From contig JARGNK010000037.1 in assembly GCA_029213145.1 (NCBI GenBank), forward strand, positions 1 to 49,186: DNA of 49,186 nucleotides. The letters are read 5' to 3'. The translations under genes were made by a program, and so were the position numbers. Shown in pieces: positions 9,113 to 18,375 of this stretch. The stretch is from Rubripirellula sp. (GTDB lineage: Bacteria > Planctomycetota > Planctomycetia > Pirellulales > Pirellulaceae). The first letter of the stretch is position 1; each line of letters opens with the position of its first letter. The notes beneath the pieces are model-generated. The model had not been told where the DNA came from. It saw nothing but the letters and a program-made list of their open reading frames with translations, and searched no databases.

Positions 9113-10698
9113 TGGATTCTCGGCAAATCACGATCCTAGTTTGTGTCGCGTTGTACATGCTGATGTGCATTGCTGTCGGCGTTTGGGCGATGCGTCGGAC
9201 AAAAAGTTCAAAGGACTTTTTTGTTGCCGGTCGCAATCTGGGAGTTCTCGTAGCTGGGCTGGCAATCTTCTCCAGCCAACTCAGCGGTTTTGGATTTGTG
9301 GGCGGGCCAGGTCTTGTCTATCGAATGGGTGTGTCATCTTTCTGGCTGATTGTTTGCGCCAGCATCGGACATTGCCTCTCGTTTTATCTTGTCGCGAAGC
9401 GGTTGCGTTTGGTCGCCGAATTACGAGATTCAGTTTCGCTACCCGACGCGGTGGCCGCTCGCTACAACAGCGAGACAAGCCGGTTCCTGACTGCACTCGC
9501 AATTTTGTTGGGAGTAATGGGCTACCTGGCTACTCAGATCTTGGCGATGGCAACGGTTTTACGCAGTATTGTTCCAAAAATTGAATTCGTTGATCGAATC
9601 AACAATTCGTTGTACGGGATTGCCAAGTGGGGAAGCGAAACACTGCACCTTCCGATTGTTGTGCAAGAAAGTGGCTTGGAAATCTATGTCGTCTTCTCCG
9701 TTGCTGTCTTGGTGTTTTACTGCGTAACCGGAGGGATCATCGCCTCTGTCTACACCGATCTTGTGCAGGGTGCCGTGATGGTAATTGCGGCAATCCTAGT
9801 GTTTGTCGCCGCCGCTTCTGCTGCGACCGCAAATCTGGATGGCAGTGGCTTTACCGCCATGTCGACAGTCATTTTGGAAGATGATCGCGAAGCGATTGGC
9901 CCCTGGGGAACGCTAGGTGTCATGGGATGCCTATCGTGGTTGTTCATTTTCGCCATGGGTGCCATGGGCCAACCTCACATCATTACCAAGATGATGATGT
10001 ACCGAAATGTCCGTGACGCACGCTCAATCTTGATTGTATCCCTGACAGGATTCACGCTGGCCGCCTTACTCTGGATCGGGATTGGAATGGTAATGCGCGC
10101 CCTTGTTCTATCGGGTTCACATCCAGAATTAGCAACTCCTGATTCTGCCGCTGCGCAGTTCTTGCAGCATTACACCCATCCGCTTTTAGCCGGAATCGTT
10201 TTTGCCGGCCTATTCGCAGCAATCATGTCCACAGCAGACGGTTTTTTAAACATCGGAGCTGCAGCTATTGTCCACGACATCCCCAAAGCTATCCGTGGCA
10301 GATCGCTAAACAACGAATTGTTTTGGGCGAGAACAGCAACCGTCATCATCGCTCTAGTCGCTGCCTTGATCGCGCTCTATTCGGGAGAAACACTTGTGGC
10401 ACTACTTGGCGCATTCGGTTGGGGCACCTTTGCCGCCGCACTGGTGCCCGCCGTCGCGATTGGCCTTAACTGGAAACGCGCTACGGCATTTGCCGTGAAC
10501 GCAACCATTATCGTAAGTCTGGTGCTGTCCATCGGACTCAAATTCGCATCTAATATCTGGCCGAGCTTCGCGATTCCTTGGGGCATCGATGGTGGTGCGA
10601 TCTCATTGCTTGTCTCGTTAACTCTCTTTTTCGGAATCTCGCTTTGTTCAAAGCCCCCGAAAATCGACTCAGACATTGAAGCCGTGATGGATCTCTAA
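9112..10698 (+). CDS. Sodium:solute symporter (SSS family)
   Basis: The 528-aa inner-membrane transporter has about 13 hydrophobic helices and imports an organic solute with sodium. Family marks are TKSSKDFFVAGRNLG after TM1, SQLSGFGFVGGPGLVYRMG, the YSN-like SLPDAVAARYNSETSR, YCVTGGIIASVYTDLVQGA in the middle, and GLFAAIMSTADGFLNIGAAA, which corresponds to the conserved SSS signature with sodium-site serines. Length is normal. The substrate cannot be assigned from sequence. The neighbouring creatininase-family enzyme suggests a small amide or cyclic nitrogen compound, but that is inference. Translation is coupled to the upstream small membrane protein. No clear terminator follows. Confidence 0.92.
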   Translation: MDSRQITILVCVALYMLMCIAVGVWAMRRTKSSKDFFVAGRNLGVLVAGLAIFSSQLSGFGFVGGPGLVYRMGVSSFWLIVCASIGHCLSFYLVAKRLRLVAELRDSVSLPDAVAARYNSETSRFLTALAILLGVMGYLATQILAMATVLRSIVPKIEFVDRINNSLYGIAKWGSETLHLPIVVQESGLEIYVVFSVAVLVFYCVTGGIIASVYTDLVQGAVMVIAAILVFVAAASAATANLDGSGFTAMSTVILEDDREAIGPWGTLGVMGCLSWLFIFAMGAMGQPHIITKMMMYRNVRDARSILIVSLTGFTLAALLWIGIGMVMRALVLSGSHPELATPDSAAAQFLQHYTHPLLAGIVFAGLFAAIMSTADGFLNIGAAAIVHDIPKAIRGRSLNNELFWARTATVIIALVAALIALYSGETLVALLGAFGWGTFAAALVPAVAIGLNWKRATAFAVNATIIVSLVLSIGLKFASNIWPSFAIPWGIDGGAISLLVSLTLFFGISLCSKPPKIDSDIEAVMDL

Positions 10699-10911
10699 GT
10701 CGCTGCTTCTTGCGACTGCGACCGGATTGCGTTTTCGGTGCGATTCATGATCAGCGCTCACCGAATAAGCCCCCGAGACAAACACTTTTGTGCGTTGGCG
10801 TTCGTACTTCCAACAAAAAGTTGACTTCCCCCCACACCCAACTCCCGGGCGTTTAAAACGTAATGATTGACCATGTTTTGCAAATTCTCTTGCCCTTAAT
10901 CCTAAAGCGTG

Positions 10912-11015
10912 CCAGCGTGTCAAAGTGATATTCCAGCGTGTCACAGTGATATTCCAGCGTGTCACAGTGATATCCCAGCGTGTCACAGTGATATCCCAGC
11001 GTGTCACAGTGATCT
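10912..11015. repeat. 21-bp tandem repeat array, five copies
   Basis: Five head-to-tail copies with a 21-bp period start at 10912, 10933, 10954, 10975 and 10996. The last copy lacks about one base. The core is CCAGCGTGTCACAGTGATAT, with T or C as the final base, and the first copy has CAAAG for CACAG. Each copy holds the odd palindrome TCACaGTGA. The period is a multiple of three, so a minus-strand frame reads a seven-residue repeat (VTRWDIT-like), but that frame has no other gene-like property. The array is 214 bp behind the symporter stop. It could be a multi-site protein-binding element or a simple satellite. Confidence 0.85.
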
Positions 11016-11227
11016 AACCGTGCAGAACCGGGATGTCACGGTAGTAGTGGCAATTCTCGAAGTGATCGCATGGATTTAAATGCCGGCACTGATGAATCAA
11101 CAAACTGCAACCCGATCACGGATCTACGTCGTTCATTAGACTCTAATTTTTCGGGAAGCTTCGCTTTGCGAATGGATCATGAAACGGACGCCTATGCCGA
11201 CCCATCAAATTCACGGAGCAATCAACG

Positions 11228-12340
11228 GTGCGCGAGAAATACTTCAACTTGTTGACTGCGCTCATCACAATTACAAGCCTTGGCTTCTTTATACCGACGA
11301 CCGCCTTAGCGGGCACCGGTCTTTTTGACCAGGACTTAGGTGGGTAAGCATTCGACAAGACATCCTGTGACAGCAAGTGCTGCGACTCATCTGGCTCAGC
11401 TACGGGGTGCTGTGATTCCCTCGCGGGTGATGGCTGCGGCAACGCTGAACGCGATTCTTTTCGAATTGCTGGGCGCGATGGGATTCTTTGATTGGCAACC
11501 TAGATTGCTGCGGCTAAATCAAGCACGGCGATCCGTGCTCCAATGACCTCATTAGAACGAGGATTAAATCTGTCTTTTTGAAGTTCCAAGAACGGTTTCA
11601 GAATTGCGTCCTGTAATCATAAGCCACAACGTTCCTACCACGATTGGGAACGGAGTTCCTGCTGGCGGTGCGATTCAATGATTGGCGATGCAGTTTCGAA
11701 TTGCGTTATCCGAACGACTTAGCTTGATCGCAACGAAAGACAAATACATCTTCGATAATACCGACAATGCAATCGACGATTTGTTAGACAGCGGCTGGGC
11801 AGATGTGTCGGTCGGTTTGAAATACAACCTGCTGCGGGACACATGCCGAGCAAAGCTAGCATCAGCGGGTGCCACGGACGAAATTCCGCTGGGAAGCGAC
11901 TCCGCGCTCCAATCTGTCCGTGATGGCGAGTTTCATTTCTTTCCGACTGCGGGACAACGAATCCTGAATGGGAATGGCAACTTACTATCTGCGGTCGGAC
12001 ACCGCCTACCAGCCGATGATCAAGTACAAACCGCCAGCATTCATGGGTCGGCTCACATTGACTTAATACTGACGGAAAGCTTGTAACTATTCATCGAGGT
12101 TGCCTGGCGCATTGGACAGATGATGCGTCAAACGGTGCTGCACTCGGAGTTGCCGGCCAAGACCTCTTTAACCTGTCCGTGAGCGACGCTGCAGGAAACG
12201 ACCTCGTGAACCAGAATGTTGGGATTCGAGACAAGCCACGAACAAATGCCGAAACAGGCCTTGCCTACGAATTCCCATTGACTGGATTCAAAGACAAAAT
12301 CGAAAAACGTGTCATGGTTGTCTTGATTTTACGTTACTAA
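11228..12340 (+). pseudogene. Decayed outer-membrane/transporter-like secreted protein gene
   Basis: Pieces in more than one frame read as one protein. Bases 11228-11347 (GTG start) encode a clean signal peptide ending PTTALA, then GTGLFDQDLGG and a stop. A Cys-rich stretch (CCDSSGSATGCCDS) follows in another frame, then IKHGDPCSNDLI, then from ~11571 EVPRTVSELRPVIISHNVP and VPAGGAIQ. A TGA at 11679-11681 interrupts this. The same frame resumes with RIALSERLSLIATKD, ADVSVGLKYNL and LPADDQVQTASIHG, until a TAA at 12084-12086. After it come LFIEVAW and a frameshift near 12108 into WTDDASNGAALGVAGQDLF and the terminal strand MVVLILRY. Amphipathic strands and a final aromatic residue suggest a beta-barrel. 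The order resembles a planctomycete secreted transporter-like family, recognised from memory only. Multiple independent lesions argue for real decay rather than a single base error. Confidence 0.75.
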
Positions 12341-12390
12341 TCACGAATTTCCGGAGACACGCGTCACGCTGAAATAAACCTAACGTCGCC

Positions 12391-12430
12391 AACACCCTTT
12401 CATCGCAAGTAGATGGCAGGGCGTTGTTTC
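12391..12430. terminator. Imperfect stem-loop after the pseudogene
   Basis: AACACCCTTTCATC (12391-12404) pairs with GATGGCAGGGCGTT (12412-12425) at 11 of 14 positions around a 7-base loop, followed by GTTTCTTGTC. It lies 50 bp behind the pseudogene stop and about 100 bp from the convergent sulfatase stop. It could be the old terminator of the decayed gene. Confidence 0.35.
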
Positions 12431-12526
12431 TTGTCTTGAAAATTCACTTGATCAAGCGTGAGGGCCGGCAAAAGGTTGCTCACTTAATCGAACCCTCCAG
12501 TCTTCCAAACATCATATTTTTAACAT

Positions 12527-13972
12527 TTAACGTTGCCGTTTCTCCGAACCACCCTTAGGCGCAAAAACAACCGGAGCCTGGCTACGCAACGTCTCCATCA
12601 ACTCTTTGTGCTCTGCACTCTGAGCTAAATTGTTCCATTCAAACGGGTCCACCTTGATGTCATACAATTCCTCGTCACCATTCGCATAATGAATTAAACG
12701 GTGATTTTTGCCACTTAGACCGTACGACCCTGGTTCATTCAAGTAGGTCAATGAAACATGTGGCCAAGAAGCTGTTGCATCATTCAACAGGGGCACCAAA
12801 CTTGGCCCCGAGCTAGCTGGGTTCATTGGCAATCCGGCCAACTCAGTTAACGTTGAAAACAGGCTCAGTAGATTGACCGGCGCGTCGCACCGCGTCCCCG
12901 CCTGTGTTCCCTCCACCAATCCGGGAACACCGCGTGGAACGCGAATCATCAATGGAACACGCGTGCAAACTCGCCATGCCGTGAATTTCTGCCAATGTTC
13001 TTTTTCGCCCAGATGCCAGCCGTGATCACTCCACAACACAACAATCGTGTTGTCACGATTCGGCCCATTGTTCAATGCAGCGAGGACTCTTCCAACCATC
13101 GCATCCGAAAACGCGATCGAAGCTAAATACCCTTGGATAGCCTGTTTCCATTGCCCTTCCTTGCGGATATGGGCGAAGTACCGATTTGGCCCTCGCCTCT
13201 TACCCGCCGATGGTAAATCCTCAAGATCGTTTTCTCTGTAGCCAGCCGGTAATTGAATCTCGTCTAGCGGAAACTTTTCAAAATAATTCTTGGGAACGAA
13301 CCATGGCTCGTGGGGACGATAGATACCACAGGCGAGAAAAAATGGCTTTTCGTGATTCTTTAGCAATTGCTCACTGATCCATTTCGACACGAGCCAATCG
13401 CCCCCATACTCCTCGTCCGACACATCGAGTGAAGCCCAGTCCGTTTCAACATATTGCCACGGACCACCACGCGGCAAATTGACCGGTCGCTGTTTCGGAT
13501 AAAAGGTACGGGGAAAAGGGTTCTCCGACTCTTTGGCAGGAAAATAATCATCCCAGGATTGCGCATCAATGAAGTAGTGGAGAATTTTTCCCGACCCTGC
13601 TGACCAGTATCCATGACGTGAGAAATATCGCGGCAGCAATTCAGCCCCGGGCAGCAATTCACGCATCTTTTGACGGTTGTCGTAAAGCCCTGATCGATTC
13701 GGCGCGATACCCGTCATAATCGCGGTGCGAGAGGGATTACAGGCGGGCGCGGGACAATGCGCATTCGTAAAAAGGACGCCGCTTGCAGCTAACCGATCCA
13801 AATTCGGCGTCAACGCTTGTGAATGCCCCTCAAGGCAACCGACCCAATCATTGAGATCATCGACAGAGATAAAAAGTACATTCGGTTGGCCCGCCTGACC
13901 ACTGAAACAAGCACCCACCCCATGAAACAGAACAACGAACAGGAACTTCAAAAATACAAAAACTTTTCTCAT
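12527..13972 (-). CDS. Sulfatase, iduronate-2-sulfatase-like
   Basis: This is an exported arylsulfatase-fold hydrolase that removes sulfate esters, probably from a sulfated polysaccharide. From the ATG at 13972 (481 aa) residues 1-25 form a signal peptide. The upstream in-frame start at 14020 would bury it. Metal ligands D38-D39 lie in NVLFISVDDLNDW. The formylglycine precursor is C78 in PACNPSRTAIMTG, a C-x-P-S-R motif that needs conversion by a maturase not present in this window. SGKILHY, CGIYRPHEPWFVPKNYF, VVLWSDHGWHLGEKEHW and the terminal YDIKVDPFEWNNLA are typical of the iduronate-2-sulfatase-like group. It stands alone, flanked by low-density sequence. Confidence 0.92.
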   Translation of the reverse strand: MRKVFVFLKFLFVVLFHGVGACFSGQAGQPNVLFISVDDLNDWVGCLEGHSQALTPNLDRLAASGVLFTNAHCPAPACNPSRTAIMTGIAPNRSGLYDNRQKMRELLPGAELLPRYFSRHGYWSAGSGKILHYFIDAQSWDDYFPAKESENPFPRTFYPKQRPVNLPRGGPWQYVETDWASLDVSDEEYGGDWLVSKWISEQLLKNHEKPFFLACGIYRPHEPWFVPKNYFEKFPLDEIQLPAGYRENDLEDLPSAGKRRGPNRYFAHIRKEGQWKQAIQGYLASIAFSDAMVGRVLAALNNGPNRDNTIVVLWSDHGWHLGEKEHWQKFTAWRVCTRVPLMIRVPRGVPGLVEGTQAGTRCDAPVNLLSLFSTLTELAGLPMNPASSGPSLVPLLNDATASWPHVSLTYLNEPGSYGLSGKNHRLIHYANGDEELYDIKVDPFEWNNLAQSAEHKELMETLRSQAPVVFAPKGGSEKRQR

Positions 13973-14710
13973 AACAATTCTCGCAACAGTCGGTACGCGA
14001 TGAACGGATTCGTGCTCCATGGGGTCTGGCCAAATCGCGGTAATGCCTCGCCATCGCTATGCACAGTGAGATATCGTACACGCGTGGCATCAATTCGTGG
14101 GTGACTCACCCACAAAACACAATCACGCGCAACCGGGTATCAAAAGAAATCTGTCACGCATGTCAAATGCAGGGTCGTCTAGGTACTCCAAAAGCGAGGA
14201 CTAAACGTTTGATTGATACTCCAACCATTAATGCCACATCCTCATTGAAACATAATTAGATCGTGTTCGGGCAGCATTGCCCGTTGGAGCAGAATTAACG
14301 ACTGGAAGTAAATGCAACTCCTCACCGTGACAATCTGGCGCAGGGAATAGGAGTTTGCCCGCAGATCCAAACCTGCCGGAATTTCAACAAGTCGACCGGC
14401 CAGAAACCAAACACCGATTCGTAAGCGGAGCTCGATTGCTGACAAAGTCAATGAAATCACCCCAGGCACATAGCATTGATGATGCCGTAGTGTTGAAATA
14501 GCTTCGGAACCTTACGGTCGTCATAACTGCAGCTGTGATTCCATTCGTCAATATCACCGCAAGCATCAAACTGCTGAAAACAAACCATTTCGCATCTTCT
14601 CGGACAAGACCGGAACAAAAAAAGCACAAACACAAGATTTGTGTCGCATGAGGCCCACGCTGCTCTATTGATTCCTGACGTGTATCGCGAAGAGCGCTCT
14701 CGTAGAATTC
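13973..14710. other. Low-density region with a possible decayed membrane gene
   Basis: No intact gene was found. On the minus strand, adjacent frames between about 14635 and 14242 hold two hydrophobic helix-like stretches (WFVFSSLMLAVILTNGITAA, then in another frame LPGVISLTLSAIELRL with FLAGRLVEIPAG). Joined by one frameshift near 14465 they would form a two-TM protein. This may be a remnant of a small membrane protein but could be coincidence. Confidence 0.25.
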
Positions 14711-15223
14711 TCAATCTCGAGCAAGGCTTGATGAGTTAGTCTTTTGTTTTAAAAAGCTCGCCAAATTTTCAGGATCATTGGTACCAATCCTGAGTATCCC
14801 TCCATTACGCAGACCGATGGCAACACAATCAAATCCCCACAGATTCCAAACCCAACCACCGCGCAAACTGTAATGGATGCCCCAACCGTCCAACAAAATC
14901 GTTCGAGAAACTTCAACTTCTTGGATCTCGGCGTATTCCAATTTACGACCAAACAATGGAATCGGGCCGAATCGAATCGCCAACTCCTCACCGTTATCCT
15001 CGACCTTTAAATAGTGAAATGCTCCCCCAAGCACCGCAAATAGTAAACTGAATGAGGTGCATAAAGCCATTCCCACTGGATCGTCGACGCTCGATAGAAG
15101 CAGTCCGCAGAAGACACCAAACCCGTAAAGCACCAAACAAAGCGGGGCTCTTTGGGTGTGCGAATATTCCACTGTTAAGTATCCAGATTCATTCATTGCA
15201 ACGCAATTTTTAGGGTGGGCCAT
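14711..15223 (-). CDS. Small membrane protein with PH-like tail
   Basis: The 170-aa protein (161 aa if translation starts at the internal ATG at 15196, MNESGYL) has two adjacent membrane helices at about residues 28-45 and 50-70 (CLVLYGFGVFCGLLLSS, then a second after VDDPVG). After them comes a strand-rich domain with ELAIRFGPIPLFGRKLEYAEI, VEVSRTILLDGWGIHYSL, a W-rich loop, and VAIGLRNGGILRIGTNDPENLASFL. A two-helix anchor followed by 'IRFGP...Y.EI..V' and '...I.IGT.DP..L..FL' is the pattern of bacterial PH-like domains found in small membrane proteins. Function is unknown. No strong Shine-Dalgarno precedes either start. Confidence 0.65.
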   Translation of the reverse strand: MAHPKNCVAMNESGYLTVEYSHTQRAPLCLVLYGFGVFCGLLLSSVDDPVGMALCTSFSLLFAVLGGAFHYLKVEDNGEELAIRFGPIPLFGRKLEYAEIQEVEVSRTILLDGWGIHYSLRGGWVWNLWGFDCVAIGLRNGGILRIGTNDPENLASFLKQKTNSSSLARD

Positions 15224-15955
15224 TCGGCATGTAGCGATCGTGCTTCACATCAAATCTAAGCGCGGAATTCATATGCTCGCGATGAGCTGATACCCTCGCG
15301 ATGAGTTGCCCCACAGCAAGGGCACCGCCGCCCGACGGCAACAATGCAATGCACGAGATCAAAGATTAATCGATCTTGCACACGCGCAGATACCGATGTG
15401 TGTCGCCCTTTTACGATTACCGGCGAAATACTCACGTATAGGAGGCACGTCGATGATTCCGCGCGTTTTAACTAATGCAGCAAACCGAGGCGTCGAGCAA
15501 AATTTAAATGAGCACGCAAACACGCAAATAGTGACACGCAAAGAAATTTCGACCGACAGAAACGCTCTGCATTTAACTTTTAACTGCTGGCGGGGAAAAT
15601 CCTGCCCGCTGAAAACCAACAACTTGCGAACTGGACCGAGGTAACGATGGCATCCCCCATCGGCAGCACCCCACAAACATCCTGTTCCTGGCCATTTCCC
15701 GTCCAAGGAAAGCCAATCGCTTCGCCCGTTCGTGCGATACCCTAACAGCGTACTCGTGCTCCATAAATCTGGCCGACGCCCATCACTAGGACAGTCGCCG
15801 ACCAACTGACTCCGAAGCTATGCGGAGCACTATCCGCCTCGCTCAAGAATCCCGCAGCAACTCGTGCGGCAGAGAACCCAAACCACGTCTTATACGTGCG
15901 GATAAAGCGGACGTTCTAACTGCCAAACCTAGCAGTCTCAACCAAACTTATGGTC
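15224..15955. other. Gene-poor region, no convincing content
   Basis: Several short open frames occur on both strands but none has a convincing start, ribosome binding site or protein-like composition. A minus-strand stretch near 15730-15840 reads SFGVSWSATVLVMGVGQIYG before a stop and may be a trace of a lost membrane gene, but I cannot support it. Confidence 0.3.
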
Positions 15956-16303
15956 CTAACTACCGGTTACTGCGGTTTGCCAAGGCCAACGGCCTTCCAA
16001 TTCAACCTGCAGGGCAATGCTTAAAAAAGTTCGAATGATGACGATCAAACCTAAGGCCAGCACATTTTCAAGCGTTGGGTCCACAACCACCGTCCGGATA
16101 ATATCGGCCGCGACCAATAGTTCTAACCCGAGCAGAATCGCGCGTCCTAAATCTGGCCTTAGCGGGCGTTAGGGGTCTTTCTATTGCTGGCGGTCAAACA
16201 TAAACCTAAAAGCTGCAATCAACATTCCCACAACAATAACGACCACACCTGCTCCATCAATCACCAGGCCAACAATTTCCACAGCGTTTCGAAATAGTTC
16301 CAT
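15956..16303 (-). pseudogene. DUF1622 membrane protein gene interrupted by two in-frame stops
   Basis: From the ATG at 16303 the minus strand reads MELFRNAVEIVGLVIDGAG and a first membrane helix ending FRFMFDRQQ. TAG (16181-16183) and TAA (16169-16171) then fall four codons apart. After that the same frame continues with LRPDLGRAILLGLELLVAAD, IIRTVVVDPTLENVLALGL, IVIIRTFLSIALQVELEG and RWPWQ up to the stop at 15956. The second part is the hallmark of DUF1622 (LGRxxLLGLExLVAADIIRTVxVxPT). The total of 116 codons matches the family length, and no frameshift is needed. The two stops lie in the hydrophilic linker between helices. It is either a recent pseudogene or, less likely, a split gene. Confidence 0.8.
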
Positions 16304-16521
16304 CAGAATCTTCTGCCTCGAAGTCCACAAACAAAAAACCAGCCCCCAAACGCGACTGTGACCTAATCACAATCAAACCCCAATCACACAATCATCCAGT
16401 CTGACATCAATTCCGACGGCGTTATTCTGCAAGCCAAGACGCAAGCTGGTATCCAAAAAACAGCCGTTGTTTCAAATTCCAGAACTAATTATCGCTCACA
16501 CTCGCGCGGGCTTTTTGCAAC

Positions 16522-18375
16522 TCATTGCTCGCCAAGCTCTGGATCGATTCCAAGCACCCCAGCGAGTTCAAGCATTAATCTCGCCGGTCCACTCAACTCC
16601 GCACGCTGCCGCAGAACAGTCCGTGCTAAGCCTGGCTTGTCAGTAAGCAGCCCATCGACGCCTCGACTGATCATTACAGACATCGTGGCCGCATCATTGA
16701 CCGTCCAAACGAATACCTGTTTTCCAACCGCATGGGCATGCTTCACCAAACCACGGTCGACAAAACTCGCATTAACAGCAAGGAAATCGGCATCAAGCTT
16801 TCCCAAGTCCCCTGCCGCTACCGACATCAATAAACCAACCTTCCAATCTGGTCGAAGCTTCTTCATTTTTTTCACGGCCTCACGTTTTAGTGACATCGCC
16901 ATCACCTCATCCTTCATTTGCCGATCTTCCACGAGACCAACCACGCGTTCCTCGAGCTGTTGATCGTGCCCGTAATATTTCAGCTCGATATTGACCTTTA
17001 TCTTTCCTTTGCACGCATCCAACACTTCGGCGAGTGAAGGCACGCGCTGATCTGCAAATTCAGGCGCAAACCAGCTCCCGATATCAATCTCAGCCAAATC
17101 CTCACTTGTCGCGTCCCAGATCTTAATCTTGTTCCCAGCAAGCTTCATGAAGTCACTATCGTGTAGTACCACTACTTCACCATCGACAGTTTCCTGCACG
17201 TCAATTTCAACGAAGTCCGCATCATCGGCAATCGCCTGCCGAATGGCCGCCATCGTGTTCTCAGGGGCGACACTCGATGCTCCTCGGTGGGCCATCACCA
17301 GAACGTCATCGTCCAGACGAATACTATTCAACGCAAACAGACCTACAGCCATCGCGACAAGCGGAGCGATCACAAATACTGCGATCAACCGTTTCTTCGT
17401 CAAACGCAAAAACAGCTGATTCACCACGTAATCATTCGCATCCATTCGTGGCGACCGTCCCGTCCTCTCGCGCCTAACCGACCGATACTGGTAAAAATGA
17501 ATCGCCGCGAAAGAGGCCGCGTTAAAAAGACTCACGGACAAGTTTACGATTAACAACACGACAAGCGTCGCGCCGATCGCAAGCACAATTAAGTAGAGCG
17601 AACGCGATACGTCGGGAACAACTAAGCGTGCAAACCCTGTGATCAAGCTTGAAGCTAAGGCAGCCAAAAACGACGAAAAGCAAATCCAGCCAACGATCCA
17701 GGCAATCAAGTTGCGACGACAACCGACGGCAGATTCAACACTCAGTTTGATTGCTTTTCGTGGAGGCACACCCTCAAATAACAAAATTGGCAATGCAAAA
17801 AACCAACCACTAAAAAGCCGTAGGATGATTGCGACCAAGATGACAGCGAGGACGACACCAATTGCAACGGCGGTTAAGAATTCTGGCGGTTTTTCATTCA
17901 GGTAGTAGTTTATGTCAAATTCTGTCAGCAAAACCCAATAAACCAGACCCGCCACCGCCAAGAAAGGAACAAGGACTACCAGTGTGTAAGTGACAAGTCG
18001 AATACCCAGCAGTAACACCGGGACTGCCTTCTTTGCCGCGAATGACAAGGCACCCGAGATACTAAGGCTTTTATCGTCATCCCGCGCGCATAAAATTCCT
18101 AACAAGGAGGCTTGCTCCAACGCGACCACGCCAAGCCAGACCGCGCCCGCCAAAATCAGGCAGATCCAACCAACCGGCTGAAGAAAAAAATACGCGATGT
18201 CCGTGTCCGACAAAACATCGTCGCCCGATAGTGAAACAAGAACGCGGAAGAGCGTTCCGAGCAGCGGAGTGAGCAAGGTAAATGCAATTAACTTGTAGAT
18301 CACATCCGTCAGCAATAATTGCTTCCAGCAACTCCGAAAATCGACAATTGTCGCACGCAGAGATGAACTCATCAA
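16522..18375 (-). CDS. Membrane-anchored glycerophosphodiester phosphodiesterase
   Basis: The 617-aa protein joins a multi-helix membrane domain (about residues 25-350, helices near 30-48, 68-88, 120-150, 168-200, 225-245, 258-290 and 330-350) to a C-terminal GDPD TIM barrel (about 358-600). This is the GPDPase_memb plus GDPD arrangement. The enzyme hydrolyses glycerophosphodiesters to glycerol 3-phosphate and an alcohol. Catalytic marks are MAHRGASSVAPENT (H363, R364, E372), FVEIDVQETVDG (E390, D392) and VVLHDSDF (H405). IELKYYG and VFVWTVNDAATM...GVDGLLTDKPGLA close the barrel as expected. The barrel probably faces the periplasm. The gene lies alone between gene-poor stretches and reads on the opposite strand to the next small gene. 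Confidence 0.92.
   Translation of the reverse strand: MMSSSLRATIVDFRSCWKQLLLTDVIYKLIAFTLLTPLLGTLFRVLVSLSGDDVLSDTDIAYFFLQPVGWICLILAGAVWLGVVALEQASLLGILCARDDDKSLSISGALSFAAKKAVPVLLLGIRLVTYTLVVLVPFLAVAGLVYWVLLTEFDINYYLNEKPPEFLTAVAIGVVLAVILVAIILRLFSGWFFALPILLFEGVPPRKAIKLSVESAVGCRRNLIAWIVGWICFSSFLAALASSLITGFARLVVPDVSRSLYLIVLAIGATLVVLLIVNLSVSLFNAASFAAIHFYQYRSVRRERTGRSPRMDANDYVVNQLFLRLTKKRLIAVFVIAPLVAMAVGLFALNSIRLDDDVLVMAHRGASSVAPENTMAAIRQAIADDADFVEIDVQETVDGEVVVLHDSDFMKLAGNKIKIWDATSEDLAEIDIGSWFAPEFADQRVPSLAEVLDACKGKIKVNIELKYYGHDQQLEERVVGLVEDRQMKDEVMAMSLKREAVKKMKKLRPDWKVGLLMSVAAGDLGKLDADFLAVNASFVDRGLVKHAHAVGKQVFVWTVNDAATMSVMISRGVDGLLTDKPGLARTVLRQRAELSGPARLMLELAGVLGIDPELGEQ

Noticed and set aside
10669-11007. 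A 112-codon minus-strand frame with a seven-residue repeat (VTRWDIT-like).
   Set aside because: It is the translation of the 21-bp DNA repeat and overlaps the symporter end. The rest of the frame has no gene-like properties.
10912-11015. The tandem repeats as a CRISPR array.
   Set aside because: The copies are directly adjacent with no spacers, and no cas gene is present.
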